Positions 53,727 to 63,618 are shown, counted from the stretch's first letter. The stretch is DNA of 64,000 bases from G963665545 sp963665545 (GCA_963665545.2 CAXXKZ010000004.1:1116001-1180000), one strand, 5' to 3'. The notes: generated by a model not told the origin, from the letters alone. Program-made: numbers and translations.

Positions 53727-56700
53727 TCAGCGTTCAATCATTGCCGGCAAGTCCTCCCCCTCCAGCCAGGGCGCGCCCGACGCCAGCAGATCTTGGACCA
53801 GTTCGGCCATTTTTTCGCCGCCCGTTCGTATACCGCTGTACAGGGTGTCGATTTCCGTTGTTGCGATTGCGAGCATCCGGCGATGGGTTGCAGTGGGTCC
53901 ATAGCTGCTGCGGCCGACGCCCAGGCCAACGGCGCCGAGACGGTCGACGATAACCGGGTTGGATTTTTCACCCGGCTGTTGCTTCGAGCGGTTGCCATTG
54001 AGGCGTTGATCAAGGTCTTGCAATTCAGCTCGAAGGGACGCAAGGCGCACATCGAGGTCGCCGGTGTCGGCAGTGGAATTGGCGATCACCGCGCCCATGC
54101 GCTCGACCTTGACCAGCGACCCGGCCAGCGCCTGGTGCATCGCAGAGAAGGTACGCAATGCCGATTCATAGGCGCGCCAAAATGCGGCGACATCCTGCAG
54201 GGAGGCCCCCGGCAGTGCGCCGCTACGTAGCTGCACCACTTCAAAGCTCTGCGGCCCGGCGAGCTGAGTGACGCCGCTGGTGTCCTGTTTGGAGAGCGTG
54301 ACGCTGTAGCTGCCAGGGGCCGCCATCAAACCCTGCGGTGGACCTCCAAACAGCGGCGGCGGACCTTCAACCAAAGCAACGGCATTGGGCGGCGGGAACC
54401 GCAGATCCCAATTGATACGATGGAATCCGCCCGTGCGCGGTCCTTCCAGTCGCCGCACCACGTTTCCGGCATGATCCTTTACCGTCAGCCAGATCTTCGG
54501 TTCGGCTTCTCGCCGCTCAGCCTCAACTTCCTCCCAGCCCGGAAACGCCGACGGCAAATCTTCACCCGTTCGTTCTTTCTCGGCCTCCTGTCTGATCTCC
54601 TTCTTCGTATTCAGGCCGTCCTTGAGGTGATAGGTGAACACCGCGCCAAAGGGCGGATTCGGGGCGCCAAAATGCGCTGCACCCTGATCACCCTTACCGC
54701 CATCAAAGCCGAGGTGCGGCCTGGGAAAGTACCACCACGCATTGCGTGTCGAAAATAGCGCGGCCTCGGCAGCCAGCGTATCGTCCGTGACCTAGCGTAG
54801 CACGCTCATGTCATCGAGAATGTAAAACTCCCGGCCAAATGACGCCGCCACGAGATCATTCTCACGGCGCTGAATCTGGATATCGCGAATGGAAATGGTC
54901 GGCATGCCACCCTCAAGCTGGGTCCACCGCTCGCCACCGTTGGGTGTGAAGTAGACGCCAAACTCGGTGGCGGCGAAGAGCAGATTCTTCTGCACGTGAT
55001 CCTGCACAATTCGCCACACCAGCAACCGCTGCGGCAGATTGCCGGCAATCGATTTCCATGAGCGGCCCTGGTTCTCGCTTTTCAGCAGGAACGGGCGATA
55101 ATCGCCATACTTGTGGTTGTCGAGGGCGACGTAAACCGCGTCAGCATCGAACAGGTCGGCGCGGACGTCATTGACGAATGCCGTGTCGGGTACGCCAGGC
55201 AATGAGCCCACATCGACCTTGCGCCAGCTTGCGCCGCCGTCGGCGGTGATCTGGATCAAGCCGTCGTCAGTGCCGGCATAGATCAGCCCCTCATTGCCGG
55301 GCGACTCCGCCAGCGACGTGATGGTGTTGTAATTGCTCATCGCCAGGACGTCCCAGCTACTGTCCCAGCTTTGCACATCCCCCATGATGGGCAGTGTCAG
55401 GCGATCCTGATTGCGGGTCAGGTCGCCGGAAATCGCGGTCCACTCGTCACCCCGATTATCGCTGCGCCAGACCCGCTGTGACGCGAAGTAGATTCGCTTT
55501 GGGCTATGCGCGCTGACCAGAATCGGTGCGTCCCAGTTGTAGCGCTCATAGTCTTCACCCGCGCCCGGCTGCGGCTGAATTTCCAGTACTTCACCGGTGG
55601 TCAGATCGACGCGGGCAAGATGGCCCTCCTGGCGCTCTGCGTACAGGATGTCCGGGTTGCCTGGCTCGGTCGCCGGTTGATGGCCGTCCCAGTCGAGCAC
55701 CACCCGCCAATCGGAATTCTGGATGCCATGGGCGTTATCGGTCCGCGAAGGTCCGCCTTCAGTGCTGTTGTCCTGGGTGCCGCCATACACGTTGTAGAAC
55801 GGCTCGCTGTCATCCGGGGCCAATTTGTAAAATTGAGTGAGCGGAAGGTTGCCGAAGAAACGCCAGTTTTCGGCGAGATCGAAGCTTTCGTAGAGGCCGC
55901 CGTCGCTGCCCGACAACAGGTAGTCCGGATCATCCTTGCGAAACGCCAGCGCGTGATTGTCGGAGTGCTTGTGCTGCTCGCTGACCAGGGTAAATGTCTT
56001 GCCACCATCATCCGACACCTGCATGCGTACGTTCATCAGATAGAGGCGATCGAAGGCATGCGGTGAGGCATAGAGTTCCTGGTAGTAGTGGGGACCGGTG
56101 GCGCCGAAGACCGTATCAGACTGCTTTTCCCAGGAGCTGCCGCGATCGCTGGAGCGAAAGACGCCCCCAGTGCGCCGCTCCAGTTCGATGGCCGCATACA
56201 GGACATCCGGATTCTGCGGCGACAGCGCCAGCCCGATCTTGCCCATTTTTCCTTCCGGCAGGCCGCTCTCGAGGCGCGCCCAGCTAGCTCCGCCATCGAC
56301 CGAACGATGCAGTCCTGACCCTGGCCCGCCTCCCATGTAGGCGGCGACAGTGCGATGGCGGTCCCAGGTGGCCGCATACAGGCGGTTGGGATCCCGCGGG
56401 TCGATTACGATGTCAGTGACACCCGTCCACTGGTCGTTGCCAAGTGTCCGTGTTCGAGTCGGCGGGGTGGACGATGATTTTTGAGATGTGCTCGCTTGTG
56501 GCCAGGCCCATGTTTTTCCAACTCGCGCCACCGTCGCTACTGCGATAGACACCATCGCCGAAGCCCATATGTCGCCCGCCAACGTTTTCCCTCGTCCCAA
56601 CCCAGACAATGTGCGGGTTGGTCGGGTCAATGGTGACGCAGCCGGTGGAATAGGAGTCCTGCTCATCGAAGATGGGGGCCCAGGTCACGCCGGCGTTGGC

Positions 56701-56934
56701 CGTTTTCCAAACGCCCCCGGAGGCCACCGCAACGTACCAAATGTTGTCCTCCACCGGATGGATCGCGATATCGGCGATGCGCCCGGACATCAGTGCCGGC
56801 CCGATGCTGCGAAATTCCAGGCCTTTAAAGCCTTCACCGTCCCAGGGCGACAGTTTCGAGTCTTCGGTATTCTTGGCCCAGGCGCTGGCCATAAATACGG
56901 CAAGACACAGGGTGATGATGGGTCTGATATTCAT
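53727..56934 (-). pseudogene. Secreted sortilin/VPS10-like (BNR-repeat) propeller protein, broken
   Basis: From ATG 56934: signal peptide (IRPIITLCLAVFMASAWA), then GLEFRSIGPALMSGRIADIAI and BNR/Asp-box repeats (YRSSDGGASWKNMGL). The frame breaks near 56440-56450: reading continues in another frame at GNDQWTGVTDIVIDPRDPNRLYAATW, and about 30 residues usually present between these parts are missing, so a deletion plus frameshift is likely. The long middle section (ASWARLESGLP, FRSSDRGSSWEKQSD) is intact until an in-frame TAG at 54792-54794 (ILDDMSVLR stop VTDDTLAAEAALFSTRNAWW), after which the same frame runs on to 53727 (PNPPFGAVFTYHLKDGL). Homologues are about 1,000-1,100 residues. Function of the family is poorly known; a role in glycan or protein binding is assumed. 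Confidence 0.85.
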
Positions 56935-57046
56935 CTCAGGGGAATCCATTTCGGGGGGTTAAAATTCGATCAAAGGCAGTATGAACCAAGCGACTGTGTC
57001 ACGCCATTGGCGTGCCTGGCAGTCTGTCGGACATTGGTGCCCGCAC

Positions 57047-58279
57047 TCAGTAGTGCGACAATTCGGCGCGTGCCACGACCATGCGATGAACTTCATCGGG
57101 GCCATCGGCGAGGCGCAAAGCACGTGATTCGGTGTACATGCGGGCCAGCGGGGTCCACTGTGAAACCCCTGTCGCGCCATGCATCTGAATCGCCTGGTCA
57201 ATGATTCTGCAGGCTATTTCCGGAACCATCGCCTTGATGCCCGAAATGTAGATTCGGGCCTCTTGGGTGCCCAGGACATCCATGGCGTGGGCGGCGCGAA
57301 ACACCATCAGCCGCGCGGCGTCAATATCGATGCGCGCCCGAGCGATGACGTCAAAATTGCCACCGAGTTTGACAATGGGCTTGCCAAAGGCTTCGCGCGA
57401 GAGGCCGCGCTTGCACATCAATTCGAGTGCCCTTTCCGCCTGGCCAATGAGTCTCATGCAGTGATGAATGCGGCCCGGCCCCAAACGTCCCTGCGAAATC
57501 TCGAAACCGCGGCCCGGCCCCAGCAGCATGTTCTGTGCCGGCACGCGAACATTCTCAAGTTTAATGTGCATGTGGCCGTGCGGCGCGGCGTCATGGCCAA
57601 AGACACACATCGGCCCCAGGATATTCACCCCCGGAGTATCCATCGGTACAAGAATCTGGGACTGTCGCAGCTGCCTGGGGGCATCGGGATCGGTTTGCAC
57701 CATGCAAATCATGATCTTGCAACGCGAGTCGCCGGCGCCGGATATGTAAAACTTCTCGCCGTTGATGACCCACTCCTCATCCACCAGCCTGGCTTGAGTG
57801 GCGATATTCTTGGCGTCAGACGATGCCAGATTGGGCTCCGTCATGGCATAACAGGAGCGAATTTCCCCGGCCAGCAGGGGCTTGAGCCATCTTTCTTTTT
57901 GGGCCGGGCTGCCGTATTTGTGGAGAACTTCCATATTGCCGGCGTCCGGCGCGGCACAATTGAACACCTCCGGTGCCAGCGGCGATCTGCCCATTTCAAT
58001 GGCCAGGTAGGCGTAGTCCAAATTGGTGACGCCTTCCCCGTTCCAATCCGGCAAAAAGAAATTAACCAGCCCTTCACGCCGGGCTTTGGATTTAAGTCCA
58101 TCGAGGATCTCGGCCTGACGCGCACTCAGCGACCACCGCTTTTCCGTGTTGGCGGAGTTCTCGAACTCTTCTACAACACCTTCCTGGATATTATTCGCAA
58201 TGAAGCGTTTGACCTTGTCCAGGGTCGGCTTGAATTCTGCGGACAGCTCGAGAGAGAAAAGCGATTGTGATTCAGACAT
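57047..58279 (-). CDS. Acyl-CoA dehydrogenase (ACAD10/11-like)
   Basis: A 410-residue acyl-CoA dehydrogenase. CYAMTEPNLASSDAKNIATQA and the C-terminal QMHGATGVSQWTPLARMYTESRALRLADGPDEVHR are the ACAD10/11-type signatures, different from the isovaleryl-CoA enzyme at 3.3 kb; the extra arginine-histidine end (GPDEVHRMVVAR) is also typical. This group acts on medium or long, possibly 4-hydroxylated, acyl-CoAs. It is the last gene of a minus-strand group with two SDRs, which suggests one degradation route, but the substrate is unknown. Confidence 0.9.
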   Translation of the reverse strand: MSESQSLFSLELSAEFKPTLDKVKRFIANNIQEGVVEEFENSANTEKRWSLSARQAEILDGLKSKARREGLVNFFLPDWNGEGVTNLDYAYLAIEMGRSPLAPEVFNCAAPDAGNMEVLHKYGSPAQKERWLKPLLAGEIRSCYAMTEPNLASSDAKNIATQARLVDEEWVINGEKFYISGAGDSRCKIMICMVQTDPDAPRQLRQSQILVPMDTPGVNILGPMCVFGHDAAPHGHMHIKLENVRVPAQNMLLGPGRGFEISQGRLGPGRIHHCMRLIGQAERALELMCKRGLSREAFGKPIVKLGGNFDVIARARIDIDAARLMVFRAAHAMDVLGTQEARIYISGIKAMVPEIACRIIDQAIQMHGATGVSQWTPLARMYTESRALRLADGPDEVHRMVVARAELSHY

Positions 58280-58338
58280 TTGAATTCCTGCTTGGTGTGT
58301 AGATTATGAGTGCCCAACCGTGCAACAGGCTGGCAGCT

Positions 58339-59094
58339 TCAACAGATGCCGCCACCATCAATGATGATGGTTTGGCCGGTAATATAGCTGCCGGCTTTGG
58401 ATCCCAGTAGCACAGCGACACCGGCGATATCTTCAGGCTCGCCCAGACGACGCAACGGGAAATTCATTTCGACCCGTTTCCGGGTTTCCGGATCTTCCCA
58501 CAGCGCGCGGGCGAAATCAGTCTTGACCAGCCCGGGCGCAAGTCCGTTGACGTTAATGTTGAAGGGACCATTCTCCTGCGCCAGACAACGTATTAATTGA
58601 AGGTCAGCCGCCTTGGATATGGTGTAGGCCCCGATGTCCTTGTTGCCCATGTAACCACCGACGCTGGACACGATAATAATCGAACCGTTCTGACGCTCAC
58701 GCATCTGGGGTAGGACCATCTGGCACAACCAATGGTTGCTGGTGATGTTGCAATGCAAAACCTTTTCAAAGGCCCAGTCCGGTATTTCACCGAGAGACCC
58801 GAAGTGTGGATTCACCGCAGCGTTGCACACCAGAATGTCGATTTGGCCCAGCAGCTCCTGGGTCTGGCTTACCAGGGCCTGCAGCTGCTCCTTGTGCGAT
58901 ATATTGCACGGGATCGATACCGCTTTCCCGCCGCCTGCAGCGTTGATTTCTACCGCAACCGCATCGCAAACATCGGCCTTGCGGCTTGAAGTGACAACGT
59001 TGGCTCCGTGTTGAGCCATGGCGGCGGCAATGGCTTTTCCAATCCCCTTCGAAGAGCCGGTAATGAGACCATTTTTTCCGGTTAGATCAAACAC
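58339..59094 (-). CDS. Short-chain dehydrogenase/reductase (classical, DHRS4-like)
   Basis: A 251-residue SDR. Nucleotide site GLITGSSKGIGKAIA, SSRKAD after strand 2 (which predicts NADP), NAAV after strand 4, and the catalytic set SSVGGYMG...YTISK. C-terminal GQTIIIDGGG is usual. It lies between the acyl-CoA dehydrogenase and the second SDR gene with short gaps (60 and 14 bases), so the three are probably co-transcribed. Confidence 0.9.
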   Translation of the reverse strand: MFDLTGKNGLITGSSKGIGKAIAAAMAQHGANVVTSSRKADVCDAVAVEINAAGGGKAVSIPCNISHKEQLQALVSQTQELLGQIDILVCNAAVNPHFGSLGEIPDWAFEKVLHCNITSNHWLCQMVLPQMRERQNGSIIIVSSVGGYMGNKDIGAYTISKAADLQLIRCLAQENGPFNINVNGLAPGLVKTDFARALWEDPETRKRVEMNFPLRRLGEPEDIAGVAVLLGSKAGSYITGQTIIIDGGGIC

Positions 59095-59107
59095 AACGCG
59101 TTCTCCT

Positions 59108-59869
59108 TTAAACGTATTGATTGCTCAGACGCTGCATGCCACGCAGCCAGCGATCATAGTCGTTGGTTTTGCGCCGCATGTATTCCAGAACCTCCGGGTG
59201 GGGCAAGATCAGAAACTCTTCCGCCTCGATACTGCGAACGCAAGCCTCGGCCACATCCTCAGGCTCAAGCATCCCATCGACGGCGGCAACCTCCTGTTCA
59301 TGGCCTGCCGTCATTGCGGTACGAACCCCCTGTGGGCACAGCACGGAAACCTTCAGGCCCCGCTGACCGTAAGTGATGGCCAGCCATTCGGCAACCGAAA
59401 CTGCGGCGTGCTTACTCACCGAATAAGGCATGGAACCGATCTGGGACAGCAGGCCGGCGGCAGACGCCGTGTTCAACAAGTAACCCCCACCCCGCTCAAG
59501 CATGCGTGGCACCAGGTGTCTGGCTGCCCTGATATGGGCCATCACATTGATTTCCCATATGTTTTGCCAGTCTTCATCGGGAAAGTCTATGTCACCGGCC
59601 GGCCCGATGCCAGCATTGGAGCAAAACAGGTCAATCGGGCCGACTTGCCGCTCCACACTTTCGATAAGATGGCGTATTTCCTCTTCCCGGGAGACGTCAA
59701 CCTGGTAAGCCACGCCACCCATTTCGGCGGCAACAGCCCTGACCTCATCGCCGTTGATATCAACACATATCACGGCCCTGGCACCCTCCTGCTGGAAGCG
59801 ATGGGCCATGGCGCGCCCTATTCCACTGGCAGCACCAGTTACAGCTACGACGCGGTCTTTTAATTGCAT
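59108..59869 (-). CDS. Short-chain dehydrogenase/reductase (classical)
   Basis: A 253-residue SDR with VTGAASGIGRAMAHRF, aspartate in CVDINGDE (NAD preference), NAGIG and the active site NTASAAGLLSQIGSMPYSVSK. The ATG at 59869 is chosen; a frame opening at 59932 has no support. It is 14 bases upstream of the previous SDR gene and 38 bases downstream of the DoxX-like gene, in the same transcription direction. Substrate unknown. Confidence 0.9.
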   Translation of the reverse strand: MQLKDRVVAVTGAASGIGRAMAHRFQQEGARAVICVDINGDEVRAVAAEMGGVAYQVDVSREEEIRHLIESVERQVGPIDLFCSNAGIGPAGDIDFPDEDWQNIWEINVMAHIRAARHLVPRMLERGGGYLLNTASAAGLLSQIGSMPYSVSKHAAVSVAEWLAITYGQRGLKVSVLCPQGVRTAMTAGHEQEVAAVDGMLEPEDVAEACVRSIEAEEFLILPHPEVLEYMRRKTNDYDRWLRGMQRLSNQYV

Positions 59870-59906
59870 GATTGATTTCCTGGATGCAGGTGGGTCGCTA
59901 CCGTAT

Positions 59907-60311
59907 TCATGCGTCCCGGGACCACAGATCAAGCAAGTTCCGCTTTGGCCTGCCCCGAACCTTGTTGCTGTAGATATAGGAAATCGGCAGCGCGATCAGT
60001 CCAACGTAGGCATGATATGGCTCATGCCCAACGCTTAAATGGCCAGCGGTTGCCAGAATCTGGTTAATAAAATAGGCCGCGTATGCCATGTCCTTTAAAT
60101 CGTTATATCGATTGCTGATAATGACAATCACAGCCGCCAATTTGAGATAGGCCAACGGGTACACGATGTAAGAGGGATAACCCAATTCAGTGAAAAACCC
60201 GGACATGACTTCATGCCGAATGTGGTAGAGGACAATCGACCATGACATCAGCAGCAAAACCAAGGATGGCGATAACCAATAGAGTGTTTTTTCAGTTCTG
60301 CTTGCCGGCAT
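59907..60311 (-). CDS. DoxX-like small membrane protein
   Basis: A 134-residue protein with four predicted membrane helices (LYWLSPSLVLLLMSWSIVLY; YPSYIVYPLAYLKLAAVIVII; LKDMAYAAYFINQILATAGHL; AYVGLIALPISYIYS). The helix pattern and the GYPSYIVYPLAYLKLAA segment match the DoxX-like (DoxX_2) family, whose role is unclear. The ATG at 60311 is right after the SUMF1-like gene (four-base gap), so it belongs to that operon. Confidence 0.82.
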   Translation of the reverse strand: MPASRTEKTLYWLSPSLVLLLMSWSIVLYHIRHEVMSGFFTELGYPSYIVYPLAYLKLAAVIVIISNRYNDLKDMAYAAYFINQILATAGHLSVGHEPYHAYVGLIALPISYIYSNKVRGRPKRNLLDLWSRDA

Positions 60312-60315
60312 GTTC

Positions 60316-61779
60316 TTAAAGATCCCGAATGACTCGAAAACCAACCCTGCCATCGTGCGAAGTGGGCGCTGCGGAAAGCCGAAAAGCGCTGCGTGTCTGA
60401 TCCGGCGAACTCGCCCAGTAGCCACCGCGCACCAAGCGGTATGCACAGCCCGGATTGACCCAGGCGGCGCCGTCCATGGGCGCCCTCATATAGGTTTCAT
60501 GCCAGCAGTCTTCGACCCACTCCCCAACGTTTCCACCCATGTCGAACAATCCAAATGGATTGGCCTTAAAGCTGCCCACCGGGGCTGGACCCCAGAAGCC
60601 GTCTGAGTAATTGCGAAAACCCGACGACCAATATCGCCTGCCGCGGGAACTGTCCTTGTCTCCGGTAAGGTTCTCGGTATTTTTGACGGGGACGGTGTTG
60701 CCCCACCAGTATTTCGTGCCGCGGCCAGCCCGCAAAGCATATTCAAATTCCGATTCGGACGGCAAGCGGTAATTTTTTCCGGTCCCTCGCGACAACCAAT
60801 TTGCATAGGCTGTGGCATCGTTCCAGGAGATATGCACCACCGGGTGGTCGTCTGCTGCCTCGCGACCCTCATAGTCGAGCGCCCAGTTGACGTTGTCTCG
60901 TGCTGTCAGCCGGCCGGTGGATTGATCATAAACGGTGGATGATTCCTTTCGGTCGGCATCGGTATAGTGCCCGGTGGCCTCCACGAATTCCCGGAATTCG
61001 CCTACTGAAATCTCGTGCACGCCCATGGCGAAGCCCCGGCGAAATGTCACCCGATGCTGCGGCCCCTCGTTGTCCAATCTTCCATTCTCGGATTCGGGTG
61101 AGCCCATGACATAACTACCGGCGGCAATAATGACCAAGTCAGGCGCCCACAGCGGCCTGTTTAGAAAATGATCACGAAGAATCTCCCCAGGGCGAAAACC
61201 ACCGTACACGCGGGCCTCCTCGAGCCTGCGCCGCAACCGAACCACAGTCTCTTCAGCACCACCCAGCGCAATGAGGTCAATCAGGATTCGTTCAGAAGCC
61301 GAGAATTCACCGGCGTCCATATGCTCGATGGCCAGGCCTTCCAGGCGGTGCTCTTGCTGCGCTCTGATCGCTACAATCCGCTCTTGCGCAGCCGTGACCA
61401 GGTCACCGGGCGCGCGGACCTCCGCAGCTTCATCCAACTGGCTTCGAGCGAGGTCGAAATCGAACCCATTGGCCGATTGCATGGCACGTTCGATTAACCT
61501 TTTCTGGACAAAAATCAAGCCCCCCGTTGCTTCTGCGTTGGTCGGATCAATCTCCAGCACGCGGCGAAAGTGGTACAACGCGCTGGCGGTATCTGGTGAG
61601 TCGATATCACCTCGCAAAATCGCCTGGCTCGCCGCCACCAATTCGGTGCTGACTTCGATGAGGCCATTGTCGTACCCCAACTCCTCGCCCGATCCAGAAA
61701 ACCAGTCAGCGGACAGAATTCCAATGGGAAATGCCTGTATCCAGAACAGTGCCATTATGACCGAGTAAAACTTGTTCAT
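60316..61779 (-). CDS. SUMF1/EgtB-fold (formylglycine-generating-like) protein without the catalytic cysteines
   Basis: A 487-residue exported protein. A signal-like helix (MNKFYSVIMALFWIQAFPIGIL) is followed by about 200 residues of helical repeats (ALYHFRRVLEIDPTNAEATGG, TPR-like) and then a C-type-lectin-like SUMF1 domain (VIIAAGSYVMGSPESENGRLDNEGPQHRVTF, VVHISWNDATAYANWLS, GNVGEWVEDCW, RLVRGGYWASSPDQTRSAFR, GRVGFRVI). In true formylglycine-generating enzymes two cysteines follow the RGG motif; here the positions read YWASSPDQ, so oxidase activity is unlikely and a binding or regulatory role fits better. The start at 61779 is chosen for its signal peptide. First gene of the five-gene minus-strand group. 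Confidence 0.85.
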   Translation of the reverse strand: MNKFYSVIMALFWIQAFPIGILSADWFSGSGEELGYDNGLIEVSTELVAASQAILRGDIDSPDTASALYHFRRVLEIDPTNAEATGGLIFVQKRLIERAMQSANGFDFDLARSQLDEAAEVRAPGDLVTAAQERIVAIRAQQEHRLEGLAIEHMDAGEFSASERILIDLIALGGAEETVVRLRRRLEEARVYGGFRPGEILRDHFLNRPLWAPDLVIIAAGSYVMGSPESENGRLDNEGPQHRVTFRRGFAMGVHEISVGEFREFVEATGHYTDADRKESSTVYDQSTGRLTARDNVNWALDYEGREAADDHPVVHISWNDATAYANWLSRGTGKNYRLPSESEFEYALRAGRGTKYWWGNTVPVKNTENLTGDKDSSRGRRYWSSGFRNYSDGFWGPAPVGSFKANPFGLFDMGGNVGEWVEDCWHETYMRAPMDGAAWVNPGCAYRLVRGGYWASSPDQTRSAFRLSAAPTSHDGRVGFRVIRDL

Positions 61780-61940
61780 TGCGCTAGTTGATCTGTTAAC
61801 CCCGACCGTGGGGTGCATGGACAATCCATTGCCTGTAGCATTTGCAACCTTGAGAACCCATGTACTCCATAATGAAAAACAACACTGACAGTCATTCCGC
61901 GCCGCAATCAACTTTCTGTCCAGCCTGACAGATCAGCCAT

Positions 61941-63092
61941 ATGTCAGGAACTGAAACCGCTATTGCCGCTTCTAGGCATCCTATCCTGCTCGATACGCCT
62001 GCACAACTGGCCAGGGCGCGCAAAGCCTGGCGCAAATGCAGCATTCTCGCGATCGACACCGAATTTGTCAGAGAGCGCACCTACTGGGCCCAGCCCGGTC
62101 TGTTTCAGATTTCCGACGGGCACACCGCCTGGCTGGTTGATCCCGTGGCGATTCGGGACCTGCGCCAATTATCCGAACTATTTGCCGATGGCAGCATCAC
62201 CAAGATTTTTCACAGTCCATCCGAAGACCTGGATATGATCTGGCACTCACTCGAGGTCGTTCCACAGCCAATGGTCGACACCCAATTGGCTTGCGCCATG
62301 CTTGGACAGGGACTGCAATTGGGATACCACAAAGCCGTGCACTGGCTGCTGGGCGTGGAAGTTGCCAAGGACCAGACCCGGTCAAACTGGATACACCGGC
62401 CGCTCAATCCTGCCCAGCTACGCTACGCCGCGCTCGACGTGGTATTGCTGCCTCAGATGTGGTCCATACTTCAAGAGCGCCTCGATGAGCTTGGCCGACG
62501 GGCCTGGCTGGAAGAAGAAATGTCCCAGTTGCTGATGGCCGTGCAGCGGCCGCTGGAACCCAACCATTCGTATCTCCGCGTCAAGGGCGCCAGCAGACTG
62601 TCAGCAGCGCAGTTGCCCAGGCTGCAGCATCTCGCAGCCTGGCGAGAAGTCAAAGCCCTGGAGCAGGATATTCCAAGGGGCTTCGTGGTCCGTGACAACA
62701 GCCTCATTCAAGTCGTTGCGCAGCAACCTCAATCGCTTGATGAACTGAAGAGTATCGACGGCATACACGGCTCTTCCCTGCGCAAATTTGGCGCAGAGTT
62801 ACTCTCCGTTTGCCAGCAGGTCGGACAGGCCGGGAATGGCCACGAATTGTCCAAACCCCTGGCAGATGTTGAGCGTCGCATGCTGCGGTCAATGAGGCAG
62901 GTCTGCACCCGTCTTAGCGACGAATGGGGAATTGACCCAGCCCTGCTGGCTTCCAAGAAGGAACTTGAAAACCTGCTCAGGTGCCTCGACGCCGGCGACA
63001 ATCCTCCGGCAAGGTTCACCGGCTGGCGTTACGAAATTCTCACTCGCGAGTTGCTTGGGCTGTACCACGACGGCGGCAAGTCGAAGGCCTGA
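61941..63092 (+). CDS. rnd: Ribonuclease D
   Basis: A 383-residue 3'-5' exoribonuclease of the DEDD family. Exo I is IDTEFVRERTYW, Exo II HSPSEDLDMIW, and Exo III RYAALDVVLLPQM, so the acidic residues and the Tyr are present. The C-terminal HRDC domain is recognisable (AWREVKALEQDIPRGFVVRDN, followed by LDELKSIDGIHGSSLRKFG). It trims tRNA and other RNA 3' ends. It is divergent from the SUMF1-like gene, with about 160 bases between. Confidence 0.95.
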   Translation: MSGTETAIAASRHPILLDTPAQLARARKAWRKCSILAIDTEFVRERTYWAQPGLFQISDGHTAWLVDPVAIRDLRQLSELFADGSITKIFHSPSEDLDMIWHSLEVVPQPMVDTQLACAMLGQGLQLGYHKAVHWLLGVEVAKDQTRSNWIHRPLNPAQLRYAALDVVLLPQMWSILQERLDELGRRAWLEEEMSQLLMAVQRPLEPNHSYLRVKGASRLSAAQLPRLQHLAAWREVKALEQDIPRGFVVRDNSLIQVVAQQPQSLDELKSIDGIHGSSLRKFGAELLSVCQQVGQAGNGHELSKPLADVERRMLRSMRQVCTRLSDEWGIDPALLASKKELENLLRCLDAGDNPPARFTGWRYEILTRELLGLYHDGGKSKA

Positions 63093-63159
63093 CAGGACGA
63101 CCTTCCGCATCATCGCCATACCCTGCTGAACGCCCCCAAAATTTCTGAATTCCTCCCGG

Positions 63160-63206
63160 TTGACAAGCAGACTACGTCCGTGGTCCAATAGACTACGAAT
63201 GTAGTC
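63160..63206 (+). promoter_or_regulatory. BlaI-type operator dyads over a promoter
   Basis: Two dyads are present: GACTACGTCCGTGGTC (63170-63185, one mismatch pair) and GACTACGAATGTAGTC (63191-63206, perfect 6-base arms), spaced 21 bases centre to centre, that is, two helical turns. TTGACA at 63160-63165 and TCCAAT at 63183-63188 with 17 bases between form a plausible -35/-10 pair, so the first dyad sits between the boxes. This is the layout for repression by the BlaI-like protein encoded next, which would control its own operon. Confidence 0.72.
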
Positions 63207-63240
63207 CTACCCGCATCAAATCGGCAACCCGGAGTAAGGC

Positions 63241-63618
63241 ATGGAAATCACCATTACCGACGCAGAACTGATACTGATGCGATTACTTTGGAGGGACAGT
63301 CCGCTCAATGCTCGCCAGATCGCCCAAGGGCTTGAGTCTGAAACCGGATGGCACCGCAAGACCGTCAACACATTATTGAGCCGACTGGAAAAGAAATTGG
63401 TCTTGTCGGCGCACAAGCAAGCAGACGGTATCAATTACTTCACCCCTCTGGTGGCCGAGGACGCCTACATGCAGTCAGCCACCTCGAAATTCGTTGATCG
63501 ACTGTTTGGCGGCGATATTGCCCCACTGATTGCCAGCTTCGCCGGGGGCCGACCACTCAATACCCAGCAGATTAACCGGCTTCGGGACCTGTTAAAGGAG
63601 CTCTCTGATGACAATTGA
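63241..63618 (+). CDS. blaI: BlaI/MecI/CopY-family transcriptional repressor
   Basis: A 125-residue winged helix-turn-helix protein: ITDAELILMRLLWRDSPLNARQIAQGLE, then GWHRKTVNTLLSRLEKKLVLS, the DNA-binding part, and a dimerisation C-terminus ending in a helix. The family represses its own operon and is inactivated by cleavage through BlaR1-type sensors; in gram-negative bacteria it often controls peptidases or TonB-type genes rather than beta-lactamase. GGAG lies before the ATG. Its last 11 bases overlap the next gene. Confidence 0.93.
   Translation: MEITITDAELILMRLLWRDSPLNARQIAQGLESETGWHRKTVNTLLSRLEKKLVLSAHKQADGINYFTPLVAEDAYMQSATSKFVDRLFGGDIAPLIASFAGGRPLNTQQINRLRDLLKELSDDN

Noticed and set aside
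57179..58270. Long open frame antisense to the acyl-CoA dehydrogenase gene (363 codons)
   Set aside because: It mirrors a well-conserved acyl-CoA dehydrogenase; its protein has no recognisable motif and many His/Arg/Gln residues typical of antisense frames in GC-rich genes.
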